Source: Vibrio diabolicus (GTDB taxonomy: Bacteria > Pseudomonadota > Gammaproteobacteria > Enterobacterales > Vibrionaceae). From it: 64,000 bases of DNA. The number at the start of each line of letters is the position of its first letter. The stretch's first letter is position 1. The notes beneath the pieces are model-generated. The model was not told the origin of the DNA, ran no database searches, and saw nothing but the letters and a program-made list of their open reading frames with translations. The position numbers and the translations under genes are program-made. The stretch lies in the NCBI GenBank assembly GCA_001048675.1, contig CCKK01000023.1, forward strand, positions 124,001 through 188,000, in the 5' to 3' direction. This document shows positions 51,030 to 59,954 of the stretch, piece after piece.

Positions 51030-53873
51030 ATGCAGCTGCCTTCGCCACTGATTTCTATCGCTGAATCTGCCGTACAAAATGCTCAAGAGGCAGGTTATTT
51101 TCCCCTTTGGCCAGATGAGATTGCGCAGCAATTTCGCTATGTGGCGGGCTTAAGCCAGTTTATTACCGAGGCCATTCATCGCGATGAAGTTTTAGCCCGT
51201 GAGTTGCCAAGCATGTTAGCGCAATCAAGTCGTCAGGAATCTTACCGCTCACGTCTTGCTGCACTGTTGGGACAATGCCCGGATGAGATGTCTGGTCATC
51301 GCGTGTTGCGTCAGTTTCGCAACCGAGAAATGGTGTACATTGCGTGGAAGGATTTCACGCATACATGGTCGCTAGAAACGTCTTTAAGCCACTTATCCGA
51401 GTTGGCTGAAGCGATGATTTTTGAAACCTATCAATGGCAATATCAAGCGTGTTGTCAGGAGTGGGGAACGCCGACGAGTGAGGAAGGTGAAGTTCAGCCG
51501 ATGTTGATTATCGGCATGGGGAAACTGGGTGGTGGCGAGTTAAACTTTTCTTCCGATATCGATCTGATTTTCACGTATCCAGAAAACGGTGAGACTCAAG
51601 GCGCGCGCCGCAGCATTGCCAATGCCCAGTTCTTTACTCGTCTTGGTCAACGCATCATCAAAGCGCTCGACCAACAAACCTTCGATGGCTTCTGTTACCG
51701 CGTAGATATGCGTTTGCGTCCGTTTGGTGAGAGTGGTCCATTAGTCATGAGCTATGCGGCACTAGAGGATTACTATCAAGAACAGGGACGTGACTGGGAG
51801 CGTTACGCAATGATCAAAGCTCGAGTGATGGGGTGCGAAATGTACCCGCAATACCAAGAGCTACGTCAAATGCTGCGTCCTTTTGTTTTTCGTCGCTATA
51901 TTGATTTCAGTGCGATTCAGTCTTTGCGTCGGATGAAATCGATGATCAGTAGTGAGGTTCGCCGCCGAGGTTTGAACAACAACATCAAGTTAGGCGCAGG
52001 TGGCATCCGAGAAATTGAATTTATCGCCCAAGTTTTTCAATTAATTCGAGGGGGGCGCGAGCCTTCTCTTCGTAATCGAGGGTTGTTGGAAACGCTGCAA
52101 GGCATTGAAGAGCTGGCGTTACTCACTTCGCAAGAAGTCAGCAGTCTAGAAGCTGCATACAAGTACTTGCGTCAATTAGAAAACTTGTTGCAAGCGATGG
52201 CGGATAAGCAAACCCAGACGCTGCCTGATTGCGAAACCGAACGCTTAAAGCTCGCCACCGCGATGCAAATGACCTCTTGGGACCAACTGATTGAGCAAAC
52301 TCAGCAGCACATGGCGAATGTCCATCAAGTATTTGAGTCGTTAATTGGTGATGATGAAGAAGACGAGGGCACTACGGTTGCTCGTCATTTTCATGAGTTA
52401 TGGGATATGGCGAACAAACAAGATGTGCTTGAACATATCTTGCAGCAGGATATTCAGGTTGAAGACTTTGCTTCATGCGCGAAAACCATCATCAACTTTA
52501 AAACCGATCTGGCTAAAAAAACGTTAGGACCGCGTGGACGAGAAGTGTTAAACCGTTTGATGCCGAAGGTGTTTGATGCGGTGTTTGCTCACCCTGATGC
52601 ACAGTTTGGTTTACCGCGAGTGCTGCATTTACTGCACAATATCTGCACTCGTACGACTTATCTGGAGTTATTGGATGAGCACCCAGCGGCTTTAGTACAG
52701 CTCGTGCGTTTGTGTACCGCAAGCCCAATGATTTCAGAGCAGCTATCTCGGTATCCGATCTTACTCGATGAGTTGATCGATCCTGCACAGTTGTACAATC
52801 CAATCCCATTAGACAGTTACCGTACAGAGCTGCGTGATTATCTGGCCCGTATTCCAGAAGATGATATGGAGCAGCAAATGGAAGCGTTGCGTCAGTTTAA
52901 GCAAATCTGCATTTTACGTATTGCGGCGGCGGATATTGCTGGTGCATTGCCGGTGATGAAAGTGAGTGATCACTTAACCTATTTGGCGGAAGCTATCGTT
53001 GATGCGGTGGTCAGTCAGGCTTGGTTGCAAGTGTCCGAAAAATACGGCGAGCCAACGCATGTGAAAGATCGTGAAGGCAAGGGTTTTGCCGTCATTGGTT
53101 ATGGCAAAGTCGGTGGCTGGGAACTCGGCTATAACTCCGACTTGGATATCGTCTTCATGCATGACTGCCCAGTCAATGTCTATACAGATGGCAAAAAGGA
53201 AATCGACGGCCGTCAGTTCTACCTTCGCCTAGCGCAGCGCATCATCCATATTTTCTCGACTCGCACCGCTTCCGGCATTTTGTACGAAGTCGATACCCGC
53301 TTGCGCCCATCTGGCGCGTCAGGTTTGTTGGTTAGCCCAACCGATGCGTTTGACGATTATCAGCATCAAGAAGCCTGGACATGGGAGCATCAAGCACTTG
53401 TGCGCGCGCGCTTGATTTACGGCGATGAACCCCTTGCCATTGCATTTCACAATACGCGACATGATGTGTTGTGCAAAGCGCGCGATCGGGCGGAACTGAA
53501 AAAAGCCGTTGTCGAAATGAGAGAGAAAATGCGCGGTCATCTTGGGGGGAAAAAGCCCGGCCGTTTTATGCTCAAGCAAGATGTGGGAGGGATTACCGAT
53601 ATCGAATTTCTCGCTCAGTACTTAGTGCTCAACTATAGTCACGATAAGCCGAAATTAACGCGTTGGTGTGATAATGTGCGAATCTTTGAAACGCTCATTG
53701 CACAAAATGTCATGGACGAAGACCAGGCAATGCAGTTGATACGTGCCTACACGACAATGCGAAACGAAATACACCGGAGAAATCTACTCAATTTAGATGC
53801 TGATGTGGTGGAAGATAAGTTTGTTGCCGAAAGGGAGTGGGTAAAACAGGCTTGGAATCAGTGGTTCAGTTAA
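51030..53873 (+). CDS. glnE: Glutamine synthetase adenylyltransferase/deadenylylase
   Basis: Bifunctional enzyme that adenylylates and deadenylylates glutamine synthetase in response to GlnB. It has 947 residues (E. coli 946). Two nucleotidyltransferase domains are visible: GMGKLGGGELNFSSDIDLIFTY in the N-terminal deadenylylase half and GYGKVGGWELGYNSDLDIVF in the C-terminal adenylylase half, each with the paired metal aspartates. I start at the ATG at 51030 (AAGGA upstream); an in-frame GTG at 51006 is less likely. It is followed 67 bases later by hldE, as in E. coli. Confidence 0.96.
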   Translation: MQLPSPLISIAESAVQNAQEAGYFPLWPDEIAQQFRYVAGLSQFITEAIHRDEVLARELPSMLAQSSRQESYRSRLAALLGQCPDEMSGHRVLRQFRNREMVYIAWKDFTHTWSLETSLSHLSELAEAMIFETYQWQYQACCQEWGTPTSEEGEVQPMLIIGMGKLGGGELNFSSDIDLIFTYPENGETQGARRSIANAQFFTRLGQRIIKALDQQTFDGFCYRVDMRLRPFGESGPLVMSYAALEDYYQEQGRDWERYAMIKARVMGCEMYPQYQELRQMLRPFVFRRYIDFSAIQSLRRMKSMISSEVRRRGLNNNIKLGAGGIREIEFIAQVFQLIRGGREPSLRNRGLLETLQGIEELALLTSQEVSSLEAAYKYLRQLENLLQAMADKQTQTLPDCETERLKLATAMQMTSWDQLIEQTQQHMANVHQVFESLIGDDEEDEGTTVARHFHELWDMANKQDVLEHILQQDIQVEDFASCAKTIINFKTDLAKKTLGPRGREVLNRLMPKVFDAVFAHPDAQFGLPRVLHLLHNICTRTTYLELLDEHPAALVQLVRLCTASPMISEQLSRYPILLDELIDPAQLYNPIPLDSYRTELRDYLARIPEDDMEQQMEALRQFKQICILRIAAADIAGALPVMKVSDHLTYLAEAIVDAVVSQAWLQVSEKYGEPTHVKDREGKGFAVIGYGKVGGWELGYNSDLDIVFMHDCPVNVYTDGKKEIDGRQFYLRLAQRIIHIFSTRTASGILYEVDTRLRPSGASGLLVSPTDAFDDYQHQEAWTWEHQALVRARLIYGDEPLAIAFHNTRHDVLCKARDRAELKKAVVEMREKMRGHLGGKKPGRFMLKQDVGGITDIEFLAQYLVLNYSHDKPKLTRWCDNVRIFETLIAQNVMDEDQAMQLIRAYTTMRNEIHRRNLLNLDADVVEDKFVAEREWVKQAWNQWFS

Positions 53874-53940
53874 GACCATATATTTAGCCTCGATAAGGGC
53901 TGTGATAAACTCACTTCGATTTAATTTTTGGAGACCAATA

Positions 53941-55371
53941 ATGAAACCAATTCTACCTGATTACAACAGCGCTGGTGTGCTCATCATCGGTGATGTCATG
54001 CTAGATCGTTACTGGTATGGCCCAACCGGACGTATTTCTCCTGAAGCGCCGGTTCCTGTTGTAAAAGTAGAAAACAATGAAGAGCGTCCTGGTGGTGCTG
54101 CGAACGTTGCGATGAATATCGCATCACTAGGTGGCCATGCTCACATTGTTGGTCTAACAGGGGAAGATGAGCCTGCAAAAGTGCTGACGGAGACGCTGAG
54201 CTCACTCAATGTGAAATGCGATTTCGTTGCACTGCCGGATTACCCAACGATTACGAAGCTTCGCGTAATGAGCCGTGGACAACAGCTTATTCGTCTCGAC
54301 TTCGAAGATAAGTTTGAAAACACGGATTCTGCACCTGTGCTATCGCGTATGGATGCCGCTCTGCCAAACGTTAAAGCCGTGATTATGTCTGACTACGCAA
54401 AAGGCTCGTTAGAGCATGTTCAGGCATACATCCAAAAAGCGCGCGCAGCAAACATTCCAGTTTTCATTGACCCTAAAGGTGCGGATTTTGAACGCTACCG
54501 CGGAGCAACACTCTTAACACCAAACATGAAAGAGTTTGAAGATGTCGTTGGCAAAGTAAAATCAGACCAAGAGCTGGTTGAAAAAGCACTTCAGCTTGTT
54601 GAAGAGTTTGATTTTGAAGCGCTACTGGTTACGCGTAGTGAAAACGGCATGACGTTGATCCGCCGTGGTCAAGAGCCATTCCACCTTCCGACTCAAGCGA
54701 AAGAAGTGTACGACGTGACTGGTGCTGGTGATACGGTGATTTCTGTACTTGCAGCTTCAGTGGCGGCGGGTAAATCCTTCGAAGAAGCGTGTGCACTAGC
54801 GAATGCGGCGGCAGGCGTTGTTGTTGGTAAGCTTGGTACCTCGACCTTGTCTGAAATTGAACTAGCAGAAGCGGTACATGGCAGCCAAGACACGGATTAC
54901 GGTGTGATTTCAGAAAAAGCGCTGATTGAAGCAGTGAAAAAAGCACGTGCACGTGGCGAGAAAGTCGTTATGACAAACGGCTGCTTTGATATTCTTCACG
55001 CTGGGCATGTGTCTTACTTAAACCATGCTGCTGAACTTGGTGATCGCCTGATTGTTGCGGTGAATACCGATGAATCAGTGAAGCGTCTTAAAGGGCCTGG
55101 TCGTCCTGTGAACCCAACTGATCGCCGCATGGCGGTATTGGCAGGTTTGGGCGCTGTGGATTGGGTAGTACCATTTAGTGAAGATACGCCGCAACGTTTG
55201 ATCTCGGAAGTTCTGCCAAGCTTGCTAGTAAAAGGTGGTGACTACAAACCAGAAGAGATTGCTGGTGGTAAAGAAGTCATTGCTGCAGGTGGCGAAGTTC
55301 GTGTATTGAACTTTGAGGATGGGTGCTCAACCAGTGAAATCATCAATGCAATCAAAGGCGGTAAGGGCTAA
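53941..55371 (+). CDS. hldE: Bifunctional heptose-7-phosphate kinase/heptose-1-phosphate adenylyltransferase
   Basis: Makes ADP-heptose precursor for the LPS inner core. It has 476 residues (E. coli 477). The N-terminal ribokinase-type kinase (about 1-320) has GGAANVAMNIASLGG and the anion hole VYDVTGAGDTV. The C-terminal nucleotidyltransferase (about 345-476) has the HxGH-type motif TNGCFDILHAGHVSYLNHA. I start at the ATG at 53941, preceded by GGAG; an in-frame start at 53902 is less likely. It follows glnE. Confidence 0.96.
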   Translation: MKPILPDYNSAGVLIIGDVMLDRYWYGPTGRISPEAPVPVVKVENNEERPGGAANVAMNIASLGGHAHIVGLTGEDEPAKVLTETLSSLNVKCDFVALPDYPTITKLRVMSRGQQLIRLDFEDKFENTDSAPVLSRMDAALPNVKAVIMSDYAKGSLEHVQAYIQKARAANIPVFIDPKGADFERYRGATLLTPNMKEFEDVVGKVKSDQELVEKALQLVEEFDFEALLVTRSENGMTLIRRGQEPFHLPTQAKEVYDVTGAGDTVISVLAASVAAGKSFEEACALANAAAGVVVGKLGTSTLSEIELAEAVHGSQDTDYGVISEKALIEAVKKARARGEKVVMTNGCFDILHAGHVSYLNHAAELGDRLIVAVNTDESVKRLKGPGRPVNPTDRRMAVLAGLGAVDWVVPFSEDTPQRLISEVLPSLLVKGGDYKPEEIAGGKEVIAAGGEVRVLNFEDGCSTSEIINAIKGGKG

Positions 55372-55410
55372 GCCTACGATTTGTTGGCATTGAAACGCTA
55401 TTTGTTTGTA

Positions 55411-55437
55411 AAAGGTCGCCAAGTGCGGCCTTTTTGA
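55411..55437 (+). terminator. Terminator after hldE
   Basis: Stem AAAGGTCGC/GCGGCCTTT with one T-G wobble, five-base loop, then TTTTT (55411-55435). Confidence 0.75.
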
Positions 55438-55481
55438 TACTTGATGTTCTGAGACACTTTCGTCTCTTAACGGCAAGCAAT

Positions 55482-55518
55482 AAAAAACGCCAGCTGATAA
55501 ATCAACTGGCGTTTTTAT
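55482..55518 (-). terminator. Terminator after tolC
   Basis: AAAAAACGCCAG and CTGGCGTTTTT arms (55482-55493 and 55506-55516) with an inner TGAT/ATCA extension. On the minus strand it ends in T residues. Confidence 0.85.
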
Positions 55519-55548
55519 TTATTGAGAACTGAAGTATTCAGTCAGCAG

Positions 55549-56883
55549 TTATTTTGCTGCTTTCAAACCTGCATCAACGTCTAAGATGTCTTGTTCGCTT
55601 AGCGTACCAACGGCTTGGCGTAGCTGAAGAACACTTAAGATGTAGTCGTAACGAGCGTTCGATAGGTTTTTATTCGCATCGTATAGACGACGAGTTGCGT
55701 CTAGCACGTCAACGATAGTACGAGTACCCACATCAAAACCTGCTTCTGTTGCTTCTAGTGCAGAGCGCGCAGAAATAACGGCTTGCTCATAAGCACGTAG
55801 TGCGCCTATAGAGGCGTTAATGTTGTTGTTTTGTGCGCGAACATCTTTTACTACGCTACGGTATTGTGCTTCAAGATCTTCACTTGCAGCCACGTACGCG
55901 TATTCAGCCTGTTTGGTTTGAGAGGTGACGTTACCACCCGTGTATAGCGGCACCGCAAGGTTCACACCGATATTGAAGTTGTCTGTGGTGTTGTCACGAG
56001 AGCTATGAGACGTATCACCGTAGTTGTAACCACCGTCTAGAGACAGCGTTGGTAGATGACCAGAACTTGCTAGTGAAATATTGTCACGTGCGATATCTTG
56101 AAGAATACGTGATGATAGCAAGGTCAGGTTTTTGGTTTTTGCTTCGTCAATTAGCGACTCAGCAGGCACGGTCGATGGGCTAGCAGTGAAGCGGCGAGTG
56201 TCCAAGATGTTGAGATCTTTGTGCTCTTGACCGGTGATTTCACGTAATGACTCGTAGCTGTTAGTCAGTGCGTTTTCTGCTAACACCTCATCCGCCAGTA
56301 CTTGGTCGTACTGAGCTTGCGCGTCGTGTACGTCAGTGATCGCAGATAAACCTACTTCAAAACGCTGTTTTGTTTGCTCTAGTTGACGACCCACTGCGGC
56401 TTTTTCTGCACGGACGAAGACAAGGTTGTCTTGTGCGCGTAGAACTTCAAAATACGCTTGTGAAACACGAAGAATTAGTGCTTGTTGAGTCGCAGCGTAA
56501 GTTGCGTCTGCTTGGCGAGCACTTTTCTCAGCGGTATCTAGCGAGATCCAAGATGCGCGGTTGTAAAGTGCTTGTGAAAAGCTAACGCCAGCGGTTAGAG
56601 CGTTGGCATCGTTTGATACGTCATTGACTAGATTTGAGTCGTATTCAGTATCGCCACGAGTTAAGTTGTAACCTGCTGTTAGGTTAATTTGTGGTAATAG
56701 AGCACTACGGCTTGAGGTGATTGCTTCGAAAGCTTGGTCACGTTGTGCTGCTACACTGAGCAATTGTGGATCATTTTGTTTTGCTAAGTCGTAGATTTCA
56801 GCCAAAGAGTCTGCGAACGCAGACGTACTCATGCTCATGCTACCTAGCGCTGCACTGATAAATAGTGGAAGCAATTTTTTCAT
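55549..56883 (-). CDS. tolC: Outer membrane efflux channel TolC
   Basis: Trimeric outer-membrane exit duct for multidrug efflux and type I secretion. It has 444 residues with a signal peptide (MKKLLPLFISAALGSMSMSTSAFA). The outer-membrane efflux repeats are visible in both halves, including SLAEIYDLAKQNDPQLLSVAAQRDQAFEA, YNLTRGD, and EQTKQRFEVGLSAITDVHDAQAQYD and TEAGFDVGTRTIVDVLDATRRLYDANKNLSNARYDYILSVLQLRQAVGTLSE. It is divergent from nudF, exactly as tolC and nudF are arranged in E. coli. Confidence 0.96.
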   Translation of the reverse strand: MKKLLPLFISAALGSMSMSTSAFADSLAEIYDLAKQNDPQLLSVAAQRDQAFEAITSSRSALLPQINLTAGYNLTRGDTEYDSNLVNDVSNDANALTAGVSFSQALYNRASWISLDTAEKSARQADATYAATQQALILRVSQAYFEVLRAQDNLVFVRAEKAAVGRQLEQTKQRFEVGLSAITDVHDAQAQYDQVLADEVLAENALTNSYESLREITGQEHKDLNILDTRRFTASPSTVPAESLIDEAKTKNLTLLSSRILQDIARDNISLASSGHLPTLSLDGGYNYGDTSHSSRDNTTDNFNIGVNLAVPLYTGGNVTSQTKQAEYAYVAASEDLEAQYRSVVKDVRAQNNNINASIGALRAYEQAVISARSALEATEAGFDVGTRTIVDVLDATRRLYDANKNLSNARYDYILSVLQLRQAVGTLSEQDILDVDAGLKAAK

Positions 56884-57111
56884 TTTCTATTCCCGCGGTC
56901 AATAGATTGGTTAATTCTCAGTAGTTTAACTCAATTTGCACGATATTTACTCTAAAGTTTGCACTTTTTTACACGTAATTATCCAGTTGTGCAATAAATT
57001 TCACCAAATACTTAAATTAATTTGTAACTATTGTACAAAAAGTTGAGCCAAGTCCTTTGAGCAAGCGAATAACAATGAGTAAACTACAAGATTCACTCAG
57101 AGAGGTGTCGA

Positions 57112-57762
57112 ATGCAACAGTGTGACAAACAACAAAAGGATTTTACTTCGCAAGATGTAAAAGTCATCTCGAAAGAAACCTTATTTGAAGGCTTTTTCAA
57201 AATGGTGAAATATCGCTTTCAGCATAAGCTATTTGCTGGAGGTTGGAGCGAGGTTGTCGAACGAGAAATGTTCGAACGTGGTCATGCTGCAGCGATGCTT
57301 CCTTATGATCCAAATACGGATCAAGTGGTTATCATTGAACAGATTCGAGTAGGAGCCTTAGAGCATCAACACCCATGGCAGCTAGAGATTGTCGCGGGTA
57401 TGATTGACCGTGATGAATCAGCTGAAGCCGTCATTCGCCGAGAAGCTGTCGAAGAGGCGGGGATACAAGTGGGGCGTGTTGCGCCAGTCACCTCTTATTA
57501 TCCTTCTGCTGGCGGTTGCTCGGAAAAGTTGGACGTATTTGTTGGTGAAGTGGACGCATCTAAAGCGCACGGCATTCATGGTTTAGACTATGAGAATGAA
57601 GATATTCGCGTACATGTTTTGAGTCGTGAGCAAGCATATCAATGGGTGAAAGACGGAAAATTTGAAAATGGTGCGTCGATTATTGCGTTGCAATGGTTGC
57701 AATTAAACCATCAAGAGTTGAAGTCACAGTGGGGGCAACCCCAAATGGTGGAGAGTAAGTAA
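57112..57762 (+). CDS. nudF: ADP-ribose diphosphatase NudF
   Basis: Nudix hydrolase of 216 residues that splits ADP-ribose to AMP and ribose-5-phosphate. The Nudix box is complete: GMIDRDESAEAVIRREAVEEAGI. The N-terminal beta domain and the C-terminal tail YQWVKDGKFENGASIIALQWLQLN are typical. It opens the head-to-tail group nudF-yqiB-cpdA-yqiA-parE-parC and overlaps yqiB by one base (TAATG). Confidence 0.95.
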   Translation: MQQCDKQQKDFTSQDVKVISKETLFEGFFKMVKYRFQHKLFAGGWSEVVEREMFERGHAAAMLPYDPNTDQVVIIEQIRVGALEHQHPWQLEIVAGMIDRDESAEAVIRREAVEEAGIQVGRVAPVTSYYPSAGGCSEKLDVFVGEVDASKAHGIHGLDYENEDIRVHVLSREQAYQWVKDGKFENGASIIALQWLQLNHQELKSQWGQPQMVESK

Positions 57763-58205
57763 TGGCACAAGTGGCTGAAAAACAGAGGTATCATGTTGAT
57801 TTAGCGGGTCTAATGAGAACCTATGAGACCAACTACGCTAAATTGAACGCCTTATTGCCTGCTTCTGCCGAAGTTGGGGATGTACGCTGCTATCAAGCGG
57901 CGAACATGGTTTACCAACTGACCGTGAATGAAATCACAAAATACACCACAGTTGTTGAGATATGTCAGAGTGATGAAACGCCAGTGTTTCCTTTACCGAC
58001 GATGTCTGTCAGGCTTTATCACGATGCGAGAGTAGCTGAAGTATGCTCAAGCGGAGAGTTCTCTCGCATAAAAGCTAAGTATGATTATCCCAACGACCAA
58101 CTGATGCAGAAAGATGAAAAGCATCAACTAAACACATTCCTCGGTGAATGGCTGACGTTTTGTTTACGAAGTGGTATCAGTAGAACACCACTTGCCTTCA
58201 ATTGA
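57762..58205 (+). CDS. yqiB: DUF1249 family protein YqiB
   Basis: Protein of 147 residues of the DUF1249/YqiB family, with no known molecular function. Recognised by RYHVDLAGLMRTYETNYAKLNALLP, VRCYQAANMVYQLTVNEITKYTTVVEICQ and the C-terminal KYDYPNDQLMQKDEKHQLNTFLGEWL. It starts within the nudF stop codon, and its position between nudF and cpdA matches E. coli. Confidence 0.92.
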   Translation: MAQVAEKQRYHVDLAGLMRTYETNYAKLNALLPASAEVGDVRCYQAANMVYQLTVNEITKYTTVVEICQSDETPVFPLPTMSVRLYHDARVAEVCSSGEFSRIKAKYDYPNDQLMQKDEKHQLNTFLGEWLTFCLRSGISRTPLAFN

Positions 58206-58266
58206 TCGTCACGTCACTAAAGGAAAATAACAAATAACGATATAGTGGACGAATCAGGTTTTCATT

Positions 58267-59073
58267 TTGCAATCATCTAGTGACAGCATCAAACTTTTAC
58301 AAATTACGGATACTCATCTGTTTGCTGCCGATGAGGGAAGTTTGCTGAGCGTAAAAACGGCCGATAGCTTTAACGCTGTTGTTGCTGATGTTTTACGCCG
58401 CAACGTGACGTTTGATTACATCTTGGCGACAGGGGATATTTCCCAAGACCATAGTGCAGAATCTTACCAGCGCTTTGCCGAAGGCATTGAACCGCTAGAG
58501 AAAGACTGCTTTTGGCTGCCTGGTAATCATGACTACAAGCCCAATATGGGCAGTGTATTACCTTCGCAACAAATCAAAGCGGCAGAGCATGTATTGCTTG
58601 GCGCGCATTGGCAGTTGGTTCTTTTAGACTCGCAAGTTGTTGGCGTTCCCCACGGACGCTTGAGTGATCAGCAGTTAGCGTTACTCGAAGAAAAGTTAGC
58701 AGAACACCCAGAAAGGCACACACTTGTGTTGCTGCATCACCATCCATTATTGGTGGGAAGCGCGTGGCTTGATCAACATACCTTAAAAGATGCCGAAGCG
58801 TTCTGGCAGGTTGTCGATCGTTTTGATAACGTGAAAGGCATTCTCTGTGGTCATGTTCATCAAGACATGAATGTGCTTCATAATGGTATTCGAGTGATGG
58901 CAACACCCTCGACGTGTGTTCAGTTTAAGCCCAACTCGGATGATTTTGCCCTCGATACGACTTCGCCTGGTTGGCGTGAACTGCAGTTGCACGCTTGTGG
59001 TGAGATTACGACCCAAGTGGGCCGACTTCCTGACGGCCAGTTCCAACCAGACTTCTCTTCTAACGGATACTAA
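58267..59073 (+). CDS. cpdA: 3',5'-cyclic-AMP phosphodiesterase CpdA
   Basis: Hydrolyses cAMP to AMP, lowering CRP activity. It has 268 residues (E. coli 275) of the class III metallophosphatase type. The metal-binding motifs are in order: LQITDTHLF (D-x-H), ATGDISQDH (GDxxxD), WLPGNHDYKP (GNHD), LLHHHPL, and CGHVHQDMNV (GHxH). The start is TTG at 58267. It follows yqiB after 61 bases. Confidence 0.95.
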   Translation: MQSSSDSIKLLQITDTHLFAADEGSLLSVKTADSFNAVVADVLRRNVTFDYILATGDISQDHSAESYQRFAEGIEPLEKDCFWLPGNHDYKPNMGSVLPSQQIKAAEHVLLGAHWQLVLLDSQVVGVPHGRLSDQQLALLEEKLAEHPERHTLVLLHHHPLLVGSAWLDQHTLKDAEAFWQVVDRFDNVKGILCGHVHQDMNVLHNGIRVMATPSTCVQFKPNSDDFALDTTSPGWRELQLHACGEITTQVGRLPDGQFQPDFSSNGY

Positions 59074-59120
59074 CGCGCCCGAGCTCTATGTTCGGGCTCG
59101 CTTTTTTGTGCGAGATATCT

Positions 59121-59705
59121 ATGAGTAAACCTTCACTTCTTCTGTATATCCATGGTTTTAACAGCTCCCCACTTTCAATGAAAGCCAATATGATGAGAGC
59201 ATACTGCGAGCAGCATCGTCCTGATATCAAAGTGATTGTTCCCCAGTTACCTTGTTATCCTCAACAAGCGGCGAAAATGTTGTTGGATATCATCGAACAA
59301 TATAAAGACGATTATAACATTGGTCTGGTGGGCAGCTCATTAGGCGGCTTTATGTCAACGTGGCTAAATGACAAGTTTGGATTTAAAGCGGTTGTGGTCA
59401 ACCCCGCGGTTAAGCCCTATGAGTTGTTAGTAGATTATTTGGGTGAGCAAACTAACCCTTATACGCACGAAACCTATACACTTGAAGCTTGTCATATTGA
59501 CGAGTTAAAAGCTCTTGATGTACAAAGCATCGCGTCGCCACATTCTTTCTGGTTGTTGCAGCAAACAGAAGATGAGGTTTTAGACTATCGACAAGCGGTA
59601 GATAAGTTTGCAGACGCTAAGCAAACAGTAGAACAAGGCGGTGATCACAGTTTTGTAGGCTTTGAGCGTTATCCTGCACAGATTATCGAATTTCTAGAAC
59701 TGTAA
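59121..59705 (+). CDS. yqiA: YqiA-type esterase
   Basis: Alpha/beta-fold esterase of 194 residues of the UPF0227/YqiA family. The N-terminal LLLYIHGFNSSPLSMKAN is the oxyanion region, GSSLGGFMS carries the nucleophile Ser, and the catalytic His is in GGDHSFVGFERY. I start at the ATG at 59121; an in-frame start at 59088 lies within the preceding spacer. It sits between cpdA and parE as in E. coli. Confidence 0.92.
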   Translation: MSKPSLLLYIHGFNSSPLSMKANMMRAYCEQHRPDIKVIVPQLPCYPQQAAKMLLDIIEQYKDDYNIGLVGSSLGGFMSTWLNDKFGFKAVVVNPAVKPYELLVDYLGEQTNPYTHETYTLEACHIDELKALDVQSIASPHSFWLLQQTEDEVLDYRQAVDKFADAKQTVEQGGDHSFVGFERYPAQIIEFLEL

Positions 59706-59759
59706 TTCGAAAGCGATTGGAAAAGGCTCATAGTTTTTATTGATATATCCAACCGTTTC

Positions 59760-59822
59760 TTGACATGGGCGGTATGCTTTCCGACTATGTTTTGCCAAAA
59801 GATCTTAAGGGTCGAGGACCCT
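59760..59822 (+). promoter_or_regulatory. Candidate parE promoter and leader hairpin
   Basis: A perfect -35 TTGACA (59760-59765), a 17-bp spacer and a weak -10 GACTAT (59783-59788). About 25 bases later is a perfect inverted repeat AGGGTC-GAG-GACCCT (59808-59822). parE starts at 59955, so the leader would be about 160 bases. Confidence 0.4.
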
Positions 59823-59954
59823 GGCTACTTTGTTATGCATCATGTTTACAAGCACTTAGTGATGTGAACAGGGTGGCTTTTTCGTTTCCTGAGTATGGGT
59901 TCACCCATTGGTGATATTCAGGCAACAAGTAAACTTTGAGAATAATTCCGTATT